DNA of 64,000 nt from assembly GCF_947493765.1 (NCBI RefSeq), contig NZ_CANLSZ010000001.1:248001-312000 (forward strand). The letters run 5' to 3'. Source of the stretch: an uncultured Arthrobacter sp. (GTDB lineage: Bacteria; Actinomycetota; Actinomycetes; Actinomycetales; Micrococcaceae). Shown here in pieces: positions 16,563-25,168 of this stretch. Under the pieces are notes generated by a model. The model had not been told where the DNA came from, did no database searches, and saw only the letters and a program-made list of their open reading frames with translations. Each line of letters begins with the position of its first letter. The first letter of the stretch is position 1. A program made the translations under genes and the position numbers.

Positions 16563-16871
16563 CTACTCGCTTCCGGCTTTTTCGAAGGTAGCCCAGAGTC
16601 CGTAGGAATGCAGCGCCACCGTGTCCTGCTCCACCTTCTCGCGGGTGCCCGAGGACACTGCCGAGCGGCCCGCCTCGTGGACCTCGAGCATGAGGGTGCG
16701 GGCCTTCGCCTCGCTGTATCCGAAGTAGGTCTGGAACACGAAGCTCACGTAGCTCATCAGGTTCACGGGGTCGTTCCAGACCACCACCACCCAGGGCTGG
16801 TCCAGATCGGTCTTCTCGGCCGTCCGTACCTCTTCCCTGGTGTCGGTGCCGATCGCAAAGCCTACTGTCAT
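16563..16871 (-). CDS. clpS: ATP-dependent Clp protease adaptor ClpS
   Basis: N-recognin that hands N-degron substrates to the ClpAP/ClpCP protease. The 102-residue protein contains the family core VVVWNDPVNLMSYVSFVFQ (residues ~28-46), with the Asn-Asp pair that contacts substrate N termini, then AKARTLMLEVHEAGRS and a short C-terminal strand. A ~25-residue N-terminal extension precedes the core, as is usual. The ATG at 16871 follows TAGACT by 7 bases; upstream in-frame residues would cover that promoter. It is in one operon with DUF2017 and divergent from pncB. Confidence 0.95.
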   Translation of the reverse strand: MTVGFAIGTDTREEVRTAEKTDLDQPWVVVVWNDPVNLMSYVSFVFQTYFGYSEAKARTLMLEVHEAGRSAVSSGTREKVEQDTVALHSYGLWATFEKAGSE

Positions 16872-16878
16872 GCTCCCA

Positions 16879-16884
16879 AGTCTA
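16879..16884 (-). promoter_or_regulatory. -10 element TAGACT, leaderless promoter of clpS
   Basis: Minus-strand TAGACT, 7 bases (TGGGAGC), ATG at 16871. The spacer could also act as a weak ribosome-binding site. Confidence 0.5.
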
Positions 16885-16936
16885 GGTCGCATCGACCCCG
16901 CTCCGGGGCCGACTACGCACACGGCGAAGGCCCGGC

Positions 16937-16942
16937 TATCGT
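16937..16942 (+). promoter_or_regulatory. -10 element TATCGT, leaderless promoter of pncB
   Basis: TATCGT followed by 7 bases and the GTG at 16950; divergent from the clpS promoter within about 60 bases. Confidence 0.5.
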
Positions 16943-16949
16943 TTCAGGA

Positions 16950-18323
16950 GTGACCGACGCCCCGACCACCGCCCTGCCCGACGCTGCCCCTCCGGCGCCG
17001 CGCACCGCGAAGGCGCCCAACAGCGCACTGTTCACCGATCAGTACGAACTCACGATGCTGCAGGCGGCGCTCCACTCGGGTGCGGCGCATCGGCGCTCGG
17101 TCTTCGAGGCCTTCGCGCGCCGGCTGCCGGCCGGCCGCCGCTACGGCGTCGTCGCGGGGACGGGACGCCTGCTGGAGGAACTGGCGGCCTTCCGGTTCGA
17201 GGACGATCAGCTCGGCTTCCTCAGCGACCAGCGGATCGTGGACGACTCGACGCTCGCGTGGCTCGCGGACTTCCACTTCACCGGGTCCATCTCCGGCTAC
17301 GCGGAGGGCGAGGCCTATTTCCCGCACTCCCCCATCCTCACGGTGGAGTCCACCTTCGCCGAGGCCTGCATCCTCGAGACCCTCATCCTGTCGATCCTCA
17401 ACCACGACAGCGCCATCGCCTCGGCCGCCTCCCGCATGAGCGGCGCGGCGGCCGGCCGGCCCTGCATCGAGATGGGCTCGCGCCGCACGCACGAGGAGGC
17501 CGCCGTCGCCGCCGCCCGGGCCGCCGTCATCGGCGGCTTCGCCAGCTCCTCCAACCTGGAGGCCGGCCGCCGGTACGGCATCCCGACGGTCGGGACCGCC
17601 GCCCACTCCTTCACCCTGCTGCACGACTCCGAGCGGTCCGCCTTCGAGGCACAGGTGGCCTCGTTCGGCCGCGGTACCTCGCTGCTCGTGGACACCTACG
17701 ACGTCGAGCAGGGTGTGCGCACCGCCGTCGAGGTCGCGGGGCCCGAGCTCGGAGCCGTCCGGCTCGACTCGGGCGACCTGGTGGCACAGGCGCGCTGGGT
17801 GCGCCACCTCTTGGACGAGCTCGGGAACGGCGGCACCCGGATCGTCGTCACCTCCGATCTCGACGAGTTCGCCATCGGGCTCCTGGCCTCCGCCCCGGTG
17901 GACTCCTACGGCGTCGGCACCTCGCTGGTCACCGGCTCCGGCGCACCGACGGCCGGGATGGTCTACAAGCTCGTCAGCCGACAGGGCGACGACGGGACCT
18001 TCGTCCCCGTGGCCAAGGCCGCGAAGAACAAGGCCTCCGTGGGCGGGCTCAAGCATGCGCTGCGGCGTCTCGACCCCAAGGGCGTGGCACAGGCCGAGGT
18101 GGTCGGCATCGGCAGCAGCCCCGCCAACGACGGCAACGACCGCCCGCTCGTCGAGCAGTTCGTCAGGGACGGTGTGGTCCTCGACGGCTGGACGGGGCCG
18201 GACGCCGTCGTGCGTGCCGCGGACCGCCACGCACGCTCCATCGCCGAACTGCCCGGAGCGTCCCGGCGCCTGCAGCGCGGTGAGCCCGTCATTCCCACCG
18301 AGTACGAGGAGGCAGCATCATGA
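16950..18323 (+). CDS. pncB: Nicotinate phosphoribosyltransferase
   Basis: Converts nicotinate and PRPP to nicotinate mononucleotide in the Preiss-Handler NAD salvage pathway. The 457-residue protein begins with a short Pro/Ala-rich lead, then LFTDQYELTMLQAAL (residues ~29-43), FEAFARRLPAGRRYG, the IEMGSRRTHEEAA block (~170) and the PRPP-site region VRLDSGDL (~270) and VTSDLDEF. These are the family landmarks. The GTG at 16950 is preferred over the long in-frame extension because a -10 lies at leaderless distance. The stop overlaps the pncA start (ATGA), so nicotinamide deamidation and nicotinate use are coupled. Confidence 0.95.
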   Translation: MTDAPTTALPDAAPPAPRTAKAPNSALFTDQYELTMLQAALHSGAAHRRSVFEAFARRLPAGRRYGVVAGTGRLLEELAAFRFEDDQLGFLSDQRIVDDSTLAWLADFHFTGSISGYAEGEAYFPHSPILTVESTFAEACILETLILSILNHDSAIASAASRMSGAAAGRPCIEMGSRRTHEEAAVAAARAAVIGGFASSSNLEAGRRYGIPTVGTAAHSFTLLHDSERSAFEAQVASFGRGTSLLVDTYDVEQGVRTAVEVAGPELGAVRLDSGDLVAQARWVRHLLDELGNGGTRIVVTSDLDEFAIGLLASAPVDSYGVGTSLVTGSGAPTAGMVYKLVSRQGDDGTFVPVAKAAKNKASVGGLKHALRRLDPKGVAQAEVVGIGSSPANDGNDRPLVEQFVRDGVVLDGWTGPDAVVRAADRHARSIAELPGASRRLQRGEPVIPTEYEEAAS

Positions 18324-18943
18324 CACGAGCACTGATCGTCGTGGACGTCCAGAACGACTTCTGCGAGGGCGGGTCACTCGCGGTCGACGGCGGCGCCCGG
18401 GTGGCGGCCGACATCAGCGACCACATCGACGGGCAGACCGGAACCTACGACGTCGTCGTCGCGACGCAGGACTGGCACATCGATCCGGGGGCCCACTTCT
18501 CCGAGACCCCCGACTACGTGGACTCCTGGCCCGTCCACTGCGTGGCCGGCACCCGGGGTGCCGAATTCCATCCGGACCTCGACGTGGAGAGCATCGACGC
18601 CGTCTTCCGCAAGGGCCAGTTCGAGGCGGCGTACTCCGGCTTCGAGGGGGTCAAGGCGCCCGACGACGAGGTGCCGACGGGTGAGCAGAAGCTCGGCGGC
18701 GGCTCCGCCGAGCCTGCGGAGAGCCCTCTGACGCTCGACGACTGGCTGCGCGAGCACGAGGTGGACGACGTCGTCGTGGTCGGTCTCGCCACCGACCACT
18801 GCGTCCGTGCGACAGCCCTCGATGCCCTGCAGGCGGGGTACTCCGTGTCCGTCCTCACCGCGCTCACGCGCGGGGTCGGGCAGGATACGTCCGAGAAGAC
18901 CCTCGACGAGCTGGAAGCGGCGGGCGCCGAGCTCCACGGCTGA
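18320..18943 (+). CDS. pncA: Nicotinamidase (PncA-type)
   Basis: Hydrolyses nicotinamide to nicotinate, the substrate of PncB encoded just upstream. The catalytic triad Asp9-Lys98-Cys161 and the metal ligands Asp51, His53, His59 and His73 line up with those known for mycobacterial PncA. The 207-residue chain is about 20 longer because of a Gly/Pro/Glu-rich loop at residues ~112-137 between the Lys and Cys motifs. Enzymes of this family also activate pyrazinamide. It overlaps pncB by 4 bases and is followed by a bidirectional hairpin. Confidence 0.95.
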   Translation: MTRALIVVDVQNDFCEGGSLAVDGGARVAADISDHIDGQTGTYDVVVATQDWHIDPGAHFSETPDYVDSWPVHCVAGTRGAEFHPDLDVESIDAVFRKGQFEAAYSGFEGVKAPDDEVPTGEQKLGGGSAEPAESPLTLDDWLREHEVDDVVVVGLATDHCVRATALDALQAGYSVSVLTALTRGVGQDTSEKTLDELEAAGAELHG

Positions 18944-18947
18944 CCCG

Positions 18948-18979
18948 GGTGGGACGGCGCCCGTGGGAGCTGTCCCACC
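18948..18979. terminator. Hairpin between convergent pncA and helicase genes
   Basis: Perfect 8-bp stem (GGTGGGAC 18948-18955, GTCCCACC 18972-18979) with a 16-base loop, starting 5 bases after the pncA stop and ending 7 bases before the helicase stop on the other strand. It could terminate transcription in both directions. No T-tract. Confidence 0.55.
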
Positions 18980-18985
18980 GCGTTC

Positions 18986-20761
18986 CTACTTCTTGCCGAT
19001 GAACCAGTCCTGCAACTTCTGCAGCCGGCGCTGGAGCTGTTCCTCGTTGGCCTGCGCCACGGCCGGTCCTCCGCACTGACGGCGCAGCTCCGTGTGCACC
19101 TGTCCGTGGGGCATGCCGGTGCGTGCGGCCCAGGCGGAGACGTTCTTCGCCAGTTGCCCGCGCAGATCGGTGAGCAGCCGGTGATCCACCACGAGCGGCT
19201 CGGCGGCGGGCGAGACCGGACCGGTCTTCCGCCGGGACTGCTGCTCGTGCTGGCGCTGGCGCAGCAGCTGGCCCACCTGGTCGGCGTCGAGCAGACCGGG
19301 GATCCCGAGGAAGTCGAGCTCCTCGTCGCCGCCCATCTCGCCGCCGGTGCCGAACTCGCCGCCGTCGAACAGGACCCGGTCGAAGGACGCCTGCGACTCG
19401 AGTGCCTCGAACTTCTGCTTGGTCAGCGAATCGGACGCCTTGTCCTCGCGATTGGCGGCCTCCAGCAGGTCGTCCTCGAGCCCGAAACCCTCGTCGTGCT
19501 TCTCGGGCCGGTCGAGGGCATGGTCCCGCTCCAGTTCGAGCTGGTTGGCCAGCGCCATGAGATTGGGTACCGAGGGAAGGAAGATCGACGCCGTCTCGCC
19601 CCGCCGGCGGGCACGGACGTAGCGTCCCACGGCCTGGGCGAAGAACAGCGGGGTGGCCGTCGAAGTGGCGTAGACCCCCACGGCGAGGCGCGGCACGTCG
19701 ACGCCCTCGGAGACCATGCGGACGGCCACCATCCAGCGCTTGTCCCCGGAGGAGAACTCCTCGATCTTCGAGGATGCCTTGGCGTCGTCGGAGAGGATGA
19801 CCGTCGGGGACTCGCCGGTGATGCGTTTGAGCTGGCCGGCGTAGGCGCGGGCGTCGTCGTGGTCGGTCGCGATGACCATCCCGCCGGCGTCGTGCACGGT
19901 GCGGCGCACCTCGGTGAGCCGCTTGTCCGCCGCGGCGAGGACCGAGGGAATCCACTCGCCCGTCGGGTTCAGCGCCGTCCGCCAGGCCTGCGCGGTGATG
20001 TCCTTGGTCACGGCGGCCTCGCCGAGCGATGCCGCCATCTCCTCACCGTTGCTGGTGCGCCAGCGCATCTGCCCCGAGTAGGCCATGAACATGACGGGCC
20101 TCACCACGTGGTCCTTGAGGGCCTGGCCGTAGCCGTAGGTGAAGTCGGCCTTCGAGCGGCGGATGCCGTCCCGGTCCTCGGCGTACTCCACGAAGGGGAT
20201 GGCCGCGGTGTCGGACCGGAAGGGCGTGCCGGTCAGGGCGAGGCGCCGGACGGCGGGGTCGAACGCCTCGCGGATGCCGTCACCCCAGGACAGCGCGTCG
20301 CCACCGTGGTGGATCTCGTCGAGGATCACGAGCGTGCGGGCGGCCTCGGTCTTGGCGCGGTGCAGCATCGGCTTGCTGGCCACCTGCGCGTAGGTCACGG
20401 CGACGCCGATGAAGGCTCCGCCGTGGCGACCGTCGGCGTTCTTGAAGTTGGGGTCGATCGCGAGTCCCACGCGCGCGGCGGCGTCGGCCCACTGGCGTTT
20501 GAGATGGTCGGTGGGTGCCACGATGGTCACGCGATTGACGACGCCGCGGTCCACGAGCTCGGTCGCGACCCGCAGGGCGAAGGTCGTCTTGCCCGCACCC
20601 GGCGTGGCCACGGCGAGGAAATCGCTCGGCGAGGAGTGGAAGTACTTCTCCAGCGCCTCGCTCTGCCACTGGCGGAGCTTGGGTGCCGTGCCCCAGGCCG
20701 CGCGCTCCGGATAGGCGGGCGGCAGGGCTGCGCCGGCACCGAACAGGGTGTCACTACTCAC
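18986..20761 (-). CDS. DEAD/DEAH-box helicase (SF2, XPB-like)
   Basis: A 591-residue superfamily 2 helicase. Motif I is ATPGAGKTT (~52-60), motif II DEIHHGG (~148), motif III LTGTPFR (~175), motif V region EGVDVPRLA (~358) and motif VI QAVGRYVRARR (~385). The C-terminal ~200 residues are Glu/Gln-rich and end in the basic DWFIGKK. The length fits a family common in Actinobacteria, used as a repair or general helicase; its exact function is unknown. The GTG start overlaps the stop of the upstream MFS gene (GTGA), so it is translated after an unrelated transporter. Confidence 0.9.
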   Translation of the reverse strand: MSSDTLFGAGAALPPAYPERAAWGTAPKLRQWQSEALEKYFHSSPSDFLAVATPGAGKTTFALRVATELVDRGVVNRVTIVAPTDHLKRQWADAAARVGLAIDPNFKNADGRHGGAFIGVAVTYAQVASKPMLHRAKTEAARTLVILDEIHHGGDALSWGDGIREAFDPAVRRLALTGTPFRSDTAAIPFVEYAEDRDGIRRSKADFTYGYGQALKDHVVRPVMFMAYSGQMRWRTSNGEEMAASLGEAAVTKDITAQAWRTALNPTGEWIPSVLAAADKRLTEVRRTVHDAGGMVIATDHDDARAYAGQLKRITGESPTVILSDDAKASSKIEEFSSGDKRWMVAVRMVSEGVDVPRLAVGVYATSTATPLFFAQAVGRYVRARRRGETASIFLPSVPNLMALANQLELERDHALDRPEKHDEGFGLEDDLLEAANREDKASDSLTKQKFEALESQASFDRVLFDGGEFGTGGEMGGDEELDFLGIPGLLDADQVGQLLRQRQHEQQSRRKTGPVSPAAEPLVVDHRLLTDLRGQLAKNVSAWAARTGMPHGQVHTELRRQCGGPAVAQANEEQLQRRLQKLQDWFIGKK

Positions 20762-22203
20762 GCCGGGACAGTACCTTCCATCGACTTGCTGGGGGTGAGA
20801 CCTGAGCCGTCAGTACCTGACCCGGCCCCTCTCAGACCCGAAACTATACCTGCTGCCGTGAACACCCACAGAGCCAGCCAGATCGCAACGAAGGTGGGCA
20901 CATGGCCCGGGTTGCCGGCGTCGCGCAGGAGGGCGAAGAGTGCTCCCGCGCCCGCCGTACCGACCACGCCACCGAGCTGGTCGGAGATCTGCAGGGCGGC
21001 AGAATTACGGCCCTGCTCGTTCTGCGGCGAGAGTTTCAGCGTGAGGACCGACGTGCTCGACAACGTCATGCCCATGGCGAAGCCGGAGCAGGCCCACACC
21101 ACCACGAGGATGCCCAGGGAGGCCTCGGCCGCCGTGGCGAGGGCGAATCCGCCCAGGGAGAGCGAGAGGATCGAGGCTCCCGCGACGAGCAGCCACTTGC
21201 GGTCGAAGTGGACACGGGCCTGGACGAACGAGCCCGCGCTCCAGCCCACGGCGCCTGCGCTCAGGGTGAGGCCGGCCGTCCCCGGGTCGATCCCGCGGGA
21301 CGAGACCAGCATGAGCGGGATGAAGGCCTCCGTACCGAAGAAGGCCACGTTGACCAGACCGCGGGTGGCGATGATGCTGGGCAGGCCACGCGCCAGGGTC
21401 ATGGTGCCGCGGGGCAGGAGGCCGGGCAGCACGAGGAGCACGACGGCGATACCTGCCGCTGCCAGGACGGCGAGGCTCCACACCGTGCCGGCATCCGGGC
21501 GGTCGATGTCCGCCAAGCGGACCACGGCCCACTGCGCGGCGAACACTCCCCCGGCGAGGGCGAACCCCCGGTAGGTCCTGGCCCGGGCGGACCCCGTGTC
21601 CGCCGTCTCGAGCGGACCGATCCCCCGGGTGCGGGGCCAGACCACGAGGACGGCGGCGAGCACGATCGGCGCCACCCCGAGGAAGACCCACCGCCAGCCG
21701 AACTGCTCGGTCACGAAGCCGGCGACCAGGGGCCCGATCAGGGCGGGCAGTACCCAGGCGGCGGCCAGCCAGCCGAAGACCACGGGCTGGGACTGCTGCG
21801 GGAAGGAACGTCCGATGACGACGTACACCGCCACGATCATGAACCCGCCACCGAGACCGGACACCGCGCGGCCCGCGGTCACGAGCCAGAACTCCGGAGC
21901 GATGCCCGAGGCGAGGAGCCCGAGGATCATCAGCGACATCCCGACGCCCAGCGCCGGTCCCGGACCCTTACGGTCGCACCAGGAGCCCGCGACGACGGTC
22001 CCGAGCAGGGAGGCCGTCAGGTACATCGAGAACGCGAGCCCGTAGCTCGACTCGCCCGAGAGCTCGCGGGCCACGGCAGGCATGGCGGTCACCACGGCCA
22101 TCGCCTCGAACGCGGCGCAGGTGATGATGGCGAGGATGCCGATGGTGAGGGGTCGCAGTTCGGGCGACATGGCTCCGGTGGCGTTGTTCCTGGCCTTCTT
22201 CAT
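20758..22203 (-). CDS. MFS transporter (DHA2-like)
   Basis: A 481-residue protein with 12-14 hydrophobic segments and the MFS signature GSWCDRKGPGPALGVG between helices 2 and 3. The TAMPAVARELSG segment after helix 1 is typical of EmrB/QacA-type drug-proton antiporters. The substrate is unknown. The ATG at 22203 is chosen for position; a second ATG at 22170 is possible, as neither has a strong ribosome-binding site. A short palindrome (ACACC-C-GGTGT) sits directly upstream of the ATG and could be an operator or hairpin. It is downstream of the DUF3039 gene and overlaps the helicase gene by 4 bases. Confidence 0.9.
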   Translation of the reverse strand: MKKARNNATGAMSPELRPLTIGILAIITCAAFEAMAVVTAMPAVARELSGESSYGLAFSMYLTASLLGTVVAGSWCDRKGPGPALGVGMSLMILGLLASGIAPEFWLVTAGRAVSGLGGGFMIVAVYVVIGRSFPQQSQPVVFGWLAAAWVLPALIGPLVAGFVTEQFGWRWVFLGVAPIVLAAVLVVWPRTRGIGPLETADTGSARARTYRGFALAGGVFAAQWAVVRLADIDRPDAGTVWSLAVLAAAGIAVVLLVLPGLLPRGTMTLARGLPSIIATRGLVNVAFFGTEAFIPLMLVSSRGIDPGTAGLTLSAGAVGWSAGSFVQARVHFDRKWLLVAGASILSLSLGGFALATAAEASLGILVVVWACSGFAMGMTLSSTSVLTLKLSPQNEQGRNSAALQISDQLGGVVGTAGAGALFALLRDAGNPGHVPTFVAIWLALWVFTAAGIVSGLRGAGSGTDGSGLTPSKSMEGTVPA

Positions 22204-22283
22204 GACACCCGGTGTTCTGATCGATCTGGTGGTTGTGTTCTTCCGGTCGTGCTCCGGGTGATCACCTGTGGCGAAGGCGTGAG

Positions 22284-22583
22284 CTACTTCTTCGGGTCGT
22301 CCTTGCCCGGCCGGAGGCCGTTGTAGATCTCCTTGCACTCCGGGCACACCGGGAACTTCTCGGGGTCGCGACCGGGGGTCCACACCTTGCCGCAGAGGGC
22401 GATCACGGGCTCACCGCTGAAGGCGGACTCCATGATCTTCTCCTTGCGGACATAGTGCGCAAAGCGCTCCGCGTCGCCCGGTTCCACCTCCTGCCGGAGT
22501 TCCTCGCGTTCGATCGTCGCGGTGGAGCCACCGGTACCGGACTCCAGGGGGTCGTTCTCGAAGGGGTCAGCGGGCATAGTCAT
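22284..22583 (-). CDS. DUF3039 family protein
   Basis: A 99-residue protein recognised by the C-terminal block IALCGKVWTPGRDPEKFPVCPECKEI. Cys64, Cys80 and Cys83, with His43 in FAHYVRKEKI, form a likely zinc-binding site. The function of this actinobacterial family is unknown. Two in-frame ATG codons (22583 and 22577) are possible; the first follows TAGACT at the leaderless distance. First gene of a DUF3039-MFS-helicase unit, an arrangement I recall from other Micrococcaceae but cannot verify here. Confidence 0.88.
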   Translation of the reverse strand: MTMPADPFENDPLESGTGGSTATIEREELRQEVEPGDAERFAHYVRKEKIMESAFSGEPVIALCGKVWTPGRDPEKFPVCPECKEIYNGLRPGKDDPKK

Positions 22584-22589
22584 GGGTGC

Positions 22590-22595
22590 AGTCTA
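22590..22595 (-). promoter_or_regulatory. -10 element TAGACT, leaderless promoter of the DUF3039 gene
   Basis: Minus-strand TAGACT, 6 bases, ATG at 22583; no ribosome-binding site. Confidence 0.55.
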
Positions 22596-22735
22596 TCGTC
22601 CCGACCGGGGTGGCAGAAGTACGTTCTCGACGTCCTCCCTTCTCCGGTGAGAAGAATTGGAAGAACTTCTCACAACGACTTCCTGATCGACCCCGCAGCG
22701 GCGGAATTGTCGGTGGTGAATGTCACAATGGGGCC

Positions 22736-24082
22736 ATGAGAACAAATGCGGAGCAATTGGAGGAACTCGAGCGGCTTTCCGCCCGCATGATCTCCCTGAG
22801 CGCCGGGAAAGCGCGGATCGAGGCGGAGATCGCCTCCACGACCGAACAATTGCGGGAGCTCTTCGAGGACCGTCTGCTGGATCATTCGTTCTCCACCTCG
22901 CCGACCACGAGCGAGAAGACACGACCGTCCGCGCGACGGAAGACGAACATCGCCGATCTCACCACGGCAACGGAGATCGCGTGCCTCCTGCACATCTCGG
23001 AGCGGTCGGCGCACCGCCTCGTGCAGCATTCGGCGCTCCTGGTCAATCACCACCCCCGGACACTCGACGCGTTACGAAGCGGTTCGATCACCTGGCAGCA
23101 TGCGTCGACGCTCGTGCACGAATACGCGGGGCTGCCGCACCATACTGCTGCACTCGTCGAGGACAGGCTCCTGCCCCTCGCGGTCACCACCACCGTCTCG
23201 CGCCTGTCGTACCGCGCGAGGAAGCTCCGGAGTGAGCTGCACCCCGAGGCGCTCGAGGGACGGTGCAGGGAGGCGTCGCTGCGCCGGCGGGTCGAGTTCG
23301 AGCCGGCCGACGACGCCATGGCGTGGCTCCATGTATTCCTGGGCGCCTCCGATGCAGCAGCGATAGACGCCCGACTGACCCAACTCGCCCGCACTCTGGA
23401 GGACCCCGCGGAGCAACGGACTCTTCCTCAATTGCGCACGGACGTCCTGACCGATCTCCTCCTCGACGAGGTCATGGGCGAGAAGGTCGCTGTCGGGGAG
23501 GTCATAGGCGGGGAGGCAAGCGCCTCGGGACCGCCGTCGGCGTCGGGCCTCACCCGGTCCGCGGACTCCGGTCGCCCGACCGGAGGGGCGGCGTATCATG
23601 CGCCGGTGCGGGCGCAGATCAACGTCACCGTCCCGGTGCTGACGCTGCTGGGCGTGGATGATGCTCCGGCGGATCTCGAGGGCTACGGTCCTATCCCGGC
23701 CGACATAGCCCGACGCCTCGCTGCTCACGCTCCGTCGTTCACACGGCTCCTCACGCACCCGGAGACCGGAGCCGTCCTCAGCGTGGGTCGCACCTCGTAC
23801 ACCGTTCCGGCGGACCTCAAGAAGTGGCTGCGGGTCCGTGACAGAACCTGTCGACATCCGGGATGTTCGGTTCCGGCGTCGCGGTGCGAACTGGACCACA
23901 CCCGTCCCTGGTCATATGACGGGCCCACCTCGCACGACAATCTCGCTCACCTGTGCCGCAAGCACCACATGCTCAAGAGCGAGGGGATCTGGCATTACGA
24001 GCAGCAGGACGGCGGTGTGCTGACCGCGACGTCGCCGGCAGGTGCCGTGTACGAGTGCGGTGTCGATCCGCTGCTCGTGTGA
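22736..24082 (+). CDS. DUF222 / HNH endonuclease-domain protein
   Basis: A 448-residue member of the large actinobacterial DUF222-HNH family (13E12-repeat type). The N-terminal helical DUF222 region contains TATEIACLLHISERSAHRL near residue 75. The C-terminal HNH domain spans DRTCRHPGCSVPASRCELDHTRPW split over residues ~367-390, with CRKHHMLK following, so the Cys and His ligands and the catalytic His are intact. These proteins are multicopy and mobile-like, and their role is unsettled. Chosen start: ATG at 22736, six bases after CACAAT; the frame is open back to 22586. Upstream DNA is less GC-rich than average. A hinge near residue 260-290 is rich in Gly, Ser and Ala. Confidence 0.88.
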   Translation: MRTNAEQLEELERLSARMISLSAGKARIEAEIASTTEQLRELFEDRLLDHSFSTSPTTSEKTRPSARRKTNIADLTTATEIACLLHISERSAHRLVQHSALLVNHHPRTLDALRSGSITWQHASTLVHEYAGLPHHTAALVEDRLLPLAVTTTVSRLSYRARKLRSELHPEALEGRCREASLRRRVEFEPADDAMAWLHVFLGASDAAAIDARLTQLARTLEDPAEQRTLPQLRTDVLTDLLLDEVMGEKVAVGEVIGGEASASGPPSASGLTRSADSGRPTGGAAYHAPVRAQINVTVPVLTLLGVDDAPADLEGYGPIPADIARRLAAHAPSFTRLLTHPETGAVLSVGRTSYTVPADLKKWLRVRDRTCRHPGCSVPASRCELDHTRPWSYDGPTSHDNLAHLCRKHHMLKSEGIWHYEQQDGGVLTATSPAGAVYECGVDPLLV

Positions 24083-24183
24083 ACCGCCCAGCGGGATTGA
24101 GCTTCAACGGCTCGGCGGGATGCAGACCCGGGCATCGTCCGCACGCACGACCGCTCGGTGCATCCTCCAACCAGCGCGTCCGG

Positions 24184-25167
24184 TCAGCGCGTGGGTGGCT
24201 CACAGCCGATGCCGGTGGGATTCTCGATGCAGTTCTCACTCACGCTGTGGCCCTTCGTCCGCCAGATGCTCATCAGGTGGGGTGCGGACACCACGGCGGC
24301 TTCGCCCGCGACGGGCTGGAACGGCCCGCCGTCCACCGAGTAGTCGCCGGCGAAGAAGGTTGTTAGCGTCAGATCGTAATCACCCGTCGAGGTGTACTGA
24401 TGACTCGTCGGCGTCTGCGTATCGAAGGCGCTGCCGTCCACCGGACCGCCGGGCACGGAGGTCGTCGCGCTCGTCCCGTCGCCGTAGTTCCACTGATAGG
24501 AGACGGGCCTGGCCTTCAGCACGATGGCGGCATCCTGGAAGTCGAAGGCGAATTCCTGCTCCTGCGCTTCGGCGAAGATGTTCGAGTGGGCGTTCCTGAG
24601 CCCGAAATTCGATGGCTGCGAGATGATCGTCGCTGCGAGGACGGGCTGCTTCTGGAACTCCTCGAGCGTGATCACGATCGGCGCCTCCTCCTCGGCGATC
24701 GCCCCTGCCCCCTCCACCGGTGCAACAGGTGGTTCACCGGGGTACATGCAGGAGGATCGCCCGGTGGGAGTCTGCCTGGGCGGCTGGACGGTGCGGTCCA
24801 CTTCGATCCAGTTGACCAGGATTCCGCTGTCCTGGGCATCGCACTGCGCATTCATTCGTGGGCAGAGGGCGGGGTCCAGATCGCTCCCGACACCGGAAGT
24901 GCAGGCCCGGACGTACGTGTAGTCGATGCCGTCGTCCTGAGGAAGGGCAGCCGGCTGAGCAGGTAGATCGGAGGGTTGATTATGCAGAGGCGTCGACCCG
25001 CGCCCTGCGACCTCTGCTCTCGTGACGCTAGAAGCATTGACAAGACCTGCGTCTGAGAATCCTGCCGCCACTTCCCTAGAATCTGCACTGGCCGCGCCAG
25101 ATTGGAAAAGCTGAAACATAGTCAACAATAGAACAACTGCCAAACATGCGTGTATTCTGTTCGACAT
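24184..25167 (-). CDS. Secreted PKD-domain protein
   Basis: A 327-residue protein with a Sec signal peptide (residues 1-30, hydrophobic VVLLLTMFQLF, Ala-rich cleavage region). A Cys-containing middle region follows, then a PKD domain at roughly residues 220-290, marked by YQWNYGDG and HQYTSTGDYDLTLTT. PKD domains are extracellular beta-sandwich modules, often for protein or polysaccharide contacts. There is no catalytic domain. The ATG at 25167 follows GAGGGGA and lies 1 base after the DUF6318 lipoprotein stop, so the two are one unit. Base composition drops sharply in the 5' third (24.96-25.17 kb), unlike its neighbours, which suggests recent acquisition or relaxed selection. Confidence 0.8.
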   Translation of the reverse strand: MSNRIHACLAVVLLLTMFQLFQSGAASADSREVAAGFSDAGLVNASSVTRAEVAGRGSTPLHNQPSDLPAQPAALPQDDGIDYTYVRACTSGVGSDLDPALCPRMNAQCDAQDSGILVNWIEVDRTVQPPRQTPTGRSSCMYPGEPPVAPVEGAGAIAEEEAPIVITLEEFQKQPVLAATIISQPSNFGLRNAHSNIFAEAQEQEFAFDFQDAAIVLKARPVSYQWNYGDGTSATTSVPGGPVDGSAFDTQTPTSHQYTSTGDYDLTLTTFFAGDYSVDGGPFQPVAGEAAVVSAPHLMSIWRTKGHSVSENCIENPTGIGCEPPTR

Positions 25168-25168
25168 T

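Noticed and set aside
19094-21574. An 826-codon open frame on the plus strand
   Set aside because: It is antisense to the helicase and MFS genes, has no domain, and is a composition artefact.
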